A stretch of DNA of 7,767 nucleotides, taken from positions 1 through 7,767 of the forward strand of contig JBGQHM010000318.1 in NCBI GenBank assembly GCA_041497995.1, in the 5' to 3' direction. The position numbers and the translations under genes are program-made. Shown piece by piece: positions 6,196-7,767 of the stretch. This DNA is from DATKMS01 sp041497995. Lineage in GTDB: Bacteria > Desulfobacterota > Binatia > HRBIN30. The notes beneath the pieces are model-generated. The model did no database searches. It had not been told where the DNA came from and saw nothing but the letters and a program-made list of their open reading frames with translations. How positions within the stretch are numbered: position 1 is the first letter of the stretch; every line of letters begins with the position of its first letter.

Positions 6196-6614
6196 CAGCG
6201 CGGACTCGGTCGAAAATGCGGGAGAGCGATCTCCGCGGTGATGTCCTGGAAGACCACTTCCACCGGCATGTCGCAGCGGATCTTCTGCGGGTCGGGCTCG
6301 ACGCCGACGATGTTCGTCATGATACGGGCGCCCTCCTCCAGCTCCACAATGCCGATGACAAACGGTGCCGTCAGGGGGAAATTGCGCGGCGCCCGATGGT
6401 TGATGACGAAGGTGTGCAGCCGACCTCGGCCGCTCACCTCCACCCACGTCACGTTGCGCGACAGGCAGTTGGGGCACAGTGGGCGCGGGTAGAAGTAGTG
6501 CCGCGTGCAGTCGCTGCAACGTTGGATGAGCAGCTTGTGTTGCTTGGCCGCGTCCCAGAAGGGCTTTGTCTCGGGGGTCGGCTTCGGTATTGGTCCAGTG
6601 TATGCGTTGGGCAT
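6195..6614 (-). CDS. DUF35 zinc-ribbon/OB-fold protein, thiolase partner subunit
   Basis: The product has 139 residues. After an N-terminal helix typical of the family (PETKPFWDAAKQHKLLIQRC), a rubredoxin-like zinc ribbon has C33, C36, C47 and C50 (C-x2-C-x10-C-x2-C). An OB-fold follows (about 55-130: VSGRGRLHTFV, PFVIGIVELEEGARIMTNIVG). These proteins bind SCP-x-type thiolases or aldolases, contributing the OB-fold to the CoA channel and stabilising the partner, as described for ChsH2 with Ltp2 and for archaeal acetoacetyl-CoA thiolase/HMG-CoA synthase complexes. The gene overlaps its thiolase by one base (TGATG), which supports a fixed 1:1 complex. The ATG at 6614 has no strong ribosome binding site but lies about 22 nt after a predicted transcription start. 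Confidence 0.9.
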   Translation of the reverse strand: MPNAYTGPIPKPTPETKPFWDAAKQHKLLIQRCSDCTRHYFYPRPLCPNCLSRNVTWVEVSGRGRLHTFVINHRAPRNFPLTAPFVIGIVELEEGARIMTNIVGVEPDPQKIRCDMPVEVVFQDITAEIALPHFRPSPR

Positions 6615-6642
6615 GGCGGGATGTATCCGGGAGTCGGCGAGC

Positions 6643-6671
6643 GTTATAGGAACGTGCGTTCAGTGGGTCAA
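6643..6671 (-). promoter_or_regulatory. Sigma70-type promoter of the DUF35-thiolase operon
   Basis: On the minus strand, TTGACC (6666-6671, 5/6) and TATAAC (6643-6648, 5/6) are exactly 17 bp apart. A start near 6636 leaves a short leader of about 22 nt before the ATG at 6614. This is the best promoter match in the window. Confidence 0.62.
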
Positions 6672-6679
6672 GGGGAGGA

Positions 6680-6713
6680 AGTGATTCATCGGCTCAGTGA
6701 GTCAGTGATTCAT
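6680..6713. promoter_or_regulatory. Direct repeat AGTGATTCAT, candidate operator
   Basis: AGTGATTCAT occurs at 6680-6689 and again at 6704-6713, a 24-bp step. Between them TCAGTGA is also doubled (6694-6700 and 6702-6708). The block lies immediately upstream of the -35 element of the minus-strand promoter and within 45 bp of the plus-strand start at 6725, where one regulator could serve both directions. It could instead be a small sequence duplication with no function. Confidence 0.35.
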
Positions 6714-6724
6714 TTGGGAGAAAA

Positions 6725-7681
6725 ATGAAGGTCGTTGTGCTCGATGGCTACACGTTGAATCCCGGCGACAACCCGTGGGATGAGTTGGCACGGCTCGGAG
6801 AGCTCACGGTGTTTGATCGTACGCCGCCCGATCAGATCGTTGCGCGCGCCGCGGACGCTCAAGTTGTGCTCACCAACAAGACACTGTTGGCAGCGACGAC
6901 ACTGGCGCAGCTGCCACGGCTGCGGTTCATCGCGGTGCTGGCCACCGGCTACAACGTCGTCGATGGCGCCGCCGCACGCGTGCGGGGCATTCCCGTATCC
7001 AATGTTCCGGAATACGGCACACAGTCGGTGGCGCAGCACGTCTTCGCACTCCTGCTCGAGCTCTGTCACCACGTCGGGTTGCATGACAGTGCGGTCAAGG
7101 CAGGCGAGTGGACTCGCTCCGTGGACTTCTGCTTCTGGAAGACGCCGCCGATCGAGTTGAGCGGCCAGACGATGGGCATCGTCGGTCTGGGGCGCATAGG
7201 GCGGCGCGTCGGGACGCTGGCGCATGCGTTCGGGATGAATGTCCTCGCCGCAGGCGGTACGCGGCGTGATGACCCTGGCTACCGACCGTTCGCGTGGAGT
7301 ACGATTCCGGAGCTGTTCGCCGCAGCCGACGTGATCAGCCTGCACTGTCCACTGACGGTGGACAATGCAGGGTTTGTGAACCGTGACATCCTGCGGCACG
7401 TCAAGCCATCGGCGTTTTTCATCAACGTTGCCCGCGGCGGTTTGGTCGACGAAGCTGCGCTGGCCGAAGCGCTGAATGCTGGCCACCTCGCCGGTGCTGC
7501 CGTCGACGTCGTGTCGCACGAGCCGATGCGCGCGGACAATCCGCTGCTGCGGGCGCGCAACTGCATCATCACGCCGCACATCGCCTGGGCCAGCCTCGCG
7601 GCCCGCCGGCGACTGATGGCGGCGACCGTGAAGAACGTCGTAGCCTTCATCGCCGGGCGCCCGATCAACGTCGTCAACTGA
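6725..7681 (+). CDS. D-2-hydroxyacid dehydrogenase (glycerate dehydrogenase/hydroxypyruvate reductase-like)
   Basis: The 318-residue length is normal for the family of NAD(P)-dependent enzymes that interconvert 2-keto acids and D-2-hydroxyacids. The split catalytic domain covers about 1-98 and 285-318; the Rossmann domain lies between. The dinucleotide loop is G154-x-G156-x2-G159 (GLGRIGR). The catalytic triad is R237 (NVARGG), E266 (SHEP) and H285 (TPHIAW). The HIAWAS ending and FCFW segment are closest to glycerate dehydrogenase/hydroxypyruvate reductase types, but the substrate is not proven. At the end of the second Rossmann strand (VLAAGGTRR), the Asp that normally selects NAD seems replaced by G177, followed by R180 and R181, which suggests NADP(H). 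GGGAG lies 4 nt before the ATG. The gene is divergent from the DUF35-thiolase operon and 25 bp upstream of the DsbA-family gene, so it probably leads an operon with it. Confidence 0.9.
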   Translation: MKVVVLDGYTLNPGDNPWDELARLGELTVFDRTPPDQIVARAADAQVVLTNKTLLAATTLAQLPRLRFIAVLATGYNVVDGAAARVRGIPVSNVPEYGTQSVAQHVFALLLELCHHVGLHDSAVKAGEWTRSVDFCFWKTPPIELSGQTMGIVGLGRIGRRVGTLAHAFGMNVLAAGGTRRDDPGYRPFAWSTIPELFAAADVISLHCPLTVDNAGFVNRDILRHVKPSAFFINVARGGLVDEAALAEALNAGHLAGAAVDVVSHEPMRADNPLLRARNCIITPHIAWASLAARRRLMAATVKNVVAFIAGRPINVVN

Positions 7682-7706
7682 ACGGCGCTGTGGTAGCGTC
7701 GCGCGC

Positions 7707-7767
7707 ATGGAACCCATCCGCCTCATCGTCTACTCGGACTACTTGTGCCCGTGGTGCTACCTCGGCA
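7707..7767 (+). CDS. DsbA-family (FrnE-like) thioredoxin-fold oxidoreductase, 3' partial
   Basis: Only the first 20 residues are in the window. They read MEPIRLIVYSDYLCPWCYLG, with a short beta strand and then the CPWC redox motif near the N-terminus. This arrangement is typical of cytoplasmic DsbA-family/FrnE and 2-hydroxychromene-2-carboxylate isomerase-like proteins, which lack a signal peptide. The SDYLCPWCYLG context favours the FrnE-like branch with a CXXC motif. The gene starts 25 bp after the dehydrogenase stop in the same direction with no separate promoter visible, so co-transcription is likely. No clear Shine-Dalgarno sequence is seen; the ATG is placed by family alignment. The exact function cannot be decided from this fragment. 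Confidence 0.78.
   Translation, partial: MEPIRLIVYSDYLCPWCYLG

Noticed and set aside
5089..6492. 467-codon open frame on the plus strand opposite the thiolase and DUF35 genes
   Set aside because: It has no recognisable motif, is rich in Arg and His as expected of an antisense frame in high-GC DNA, and lies entirely opposite two genes with clear family motifs.
6196..6519. N-terminal extension of the thiolase (108 extra residues)
   Set aside because: It is out of frame over the DUF35 gene, has no family similarity, and the TGATG overlap gives a natural start at 6195.
6698..6704. Palindrome TGAGTCA as a regulator site
   Set aside because: Seven bases are too few to support a separate site; it is explained by the overlapping TCAGTGA repeats and is covered by the direct-repeat entry.
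6710..7726. 338-codon open frame on the minus strand opposite the dehydrogenase
   Set aside because: It covers a gene with an intact catalytic triad and dinucleotide loop; composition and lack of motifs mark it as an antisense shadow.

Overview
The window is high-GC, densely coded bacterial DNA carrying eight protein-coding genes: seven complete or nearly complete, and one cut at the right edge. No rRNA, tRNA, CRISPR array, transposase or phage gene was seen. Secreted cysteine-rich repeat proteins, cysteine-bracketed EF-hand/dockerin-like repeats, thrombospondin type 3 repeats and a thiolase/DUF35 pair together resemble uncultured deltaproteobacterial lineages such as Candidatus Binatia (Binatota) or myxobacterium-like groups. 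That placement is inference from gene content, not from a phylogenetic marker.

Layout from left to right. (1) 1-2039, plus: the C-terminal part of a large extracellular protein, open at the left edge. It has four 97-residue cysteine-rich repeats whose modules resemble the C-terminal half of animal/snake disintegrin domains, then short 32-residue modules, two thrombospondin type 3-like calcium repeats and a unique C-terminal domain. (2) 2065-2817, minus: a secreted protein with two cysteine-bracketed EF-hand loops. (3) 2854-3360, minus: a DUF1232 (YkvA-type) protein. (4) 3561-4325, plus: a GAF-domain protein with a C-terminal two-helix membrane anchor and no output domain. (5) 4385-4864, minus: a small exported protein with 16 cysteines spaced to lie on one helix face. 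(6) 6195-6614 and 5032-6195, minus: a DUF35 zinc-ribbon/OB-fold protein translationally coupled to an SCP-x-type thiolase. (7) 6725-7681, plus: a D-2-hydroxyacid dehydrogenase, followed by (8) the start of a DsbA-family thioredoxin-fold protein at 7707.

The right half is acyl-CoA and hydroxyacid metabolism. DUF35 and thiolase almost certainly form one enzyme, driven by a good sigma70-type promoter at 6643-6671. The left half and gene 5 are a surface/exported set sharing disulfide-rich, often calcium-binding repeats. Nothing shows the two halves work together. The clearest regulatory signals are that promoter with a direct repeat just upstream, a promoter for the GAF gene at 3452-3480, and a 16-bp perfect inverted repeat between the convergent genes at 4325/4385.

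The items most worth following are the disintegrin-like repeat array and the helix-face cysteine protein. I found no defence system or complete new multi-gene system.
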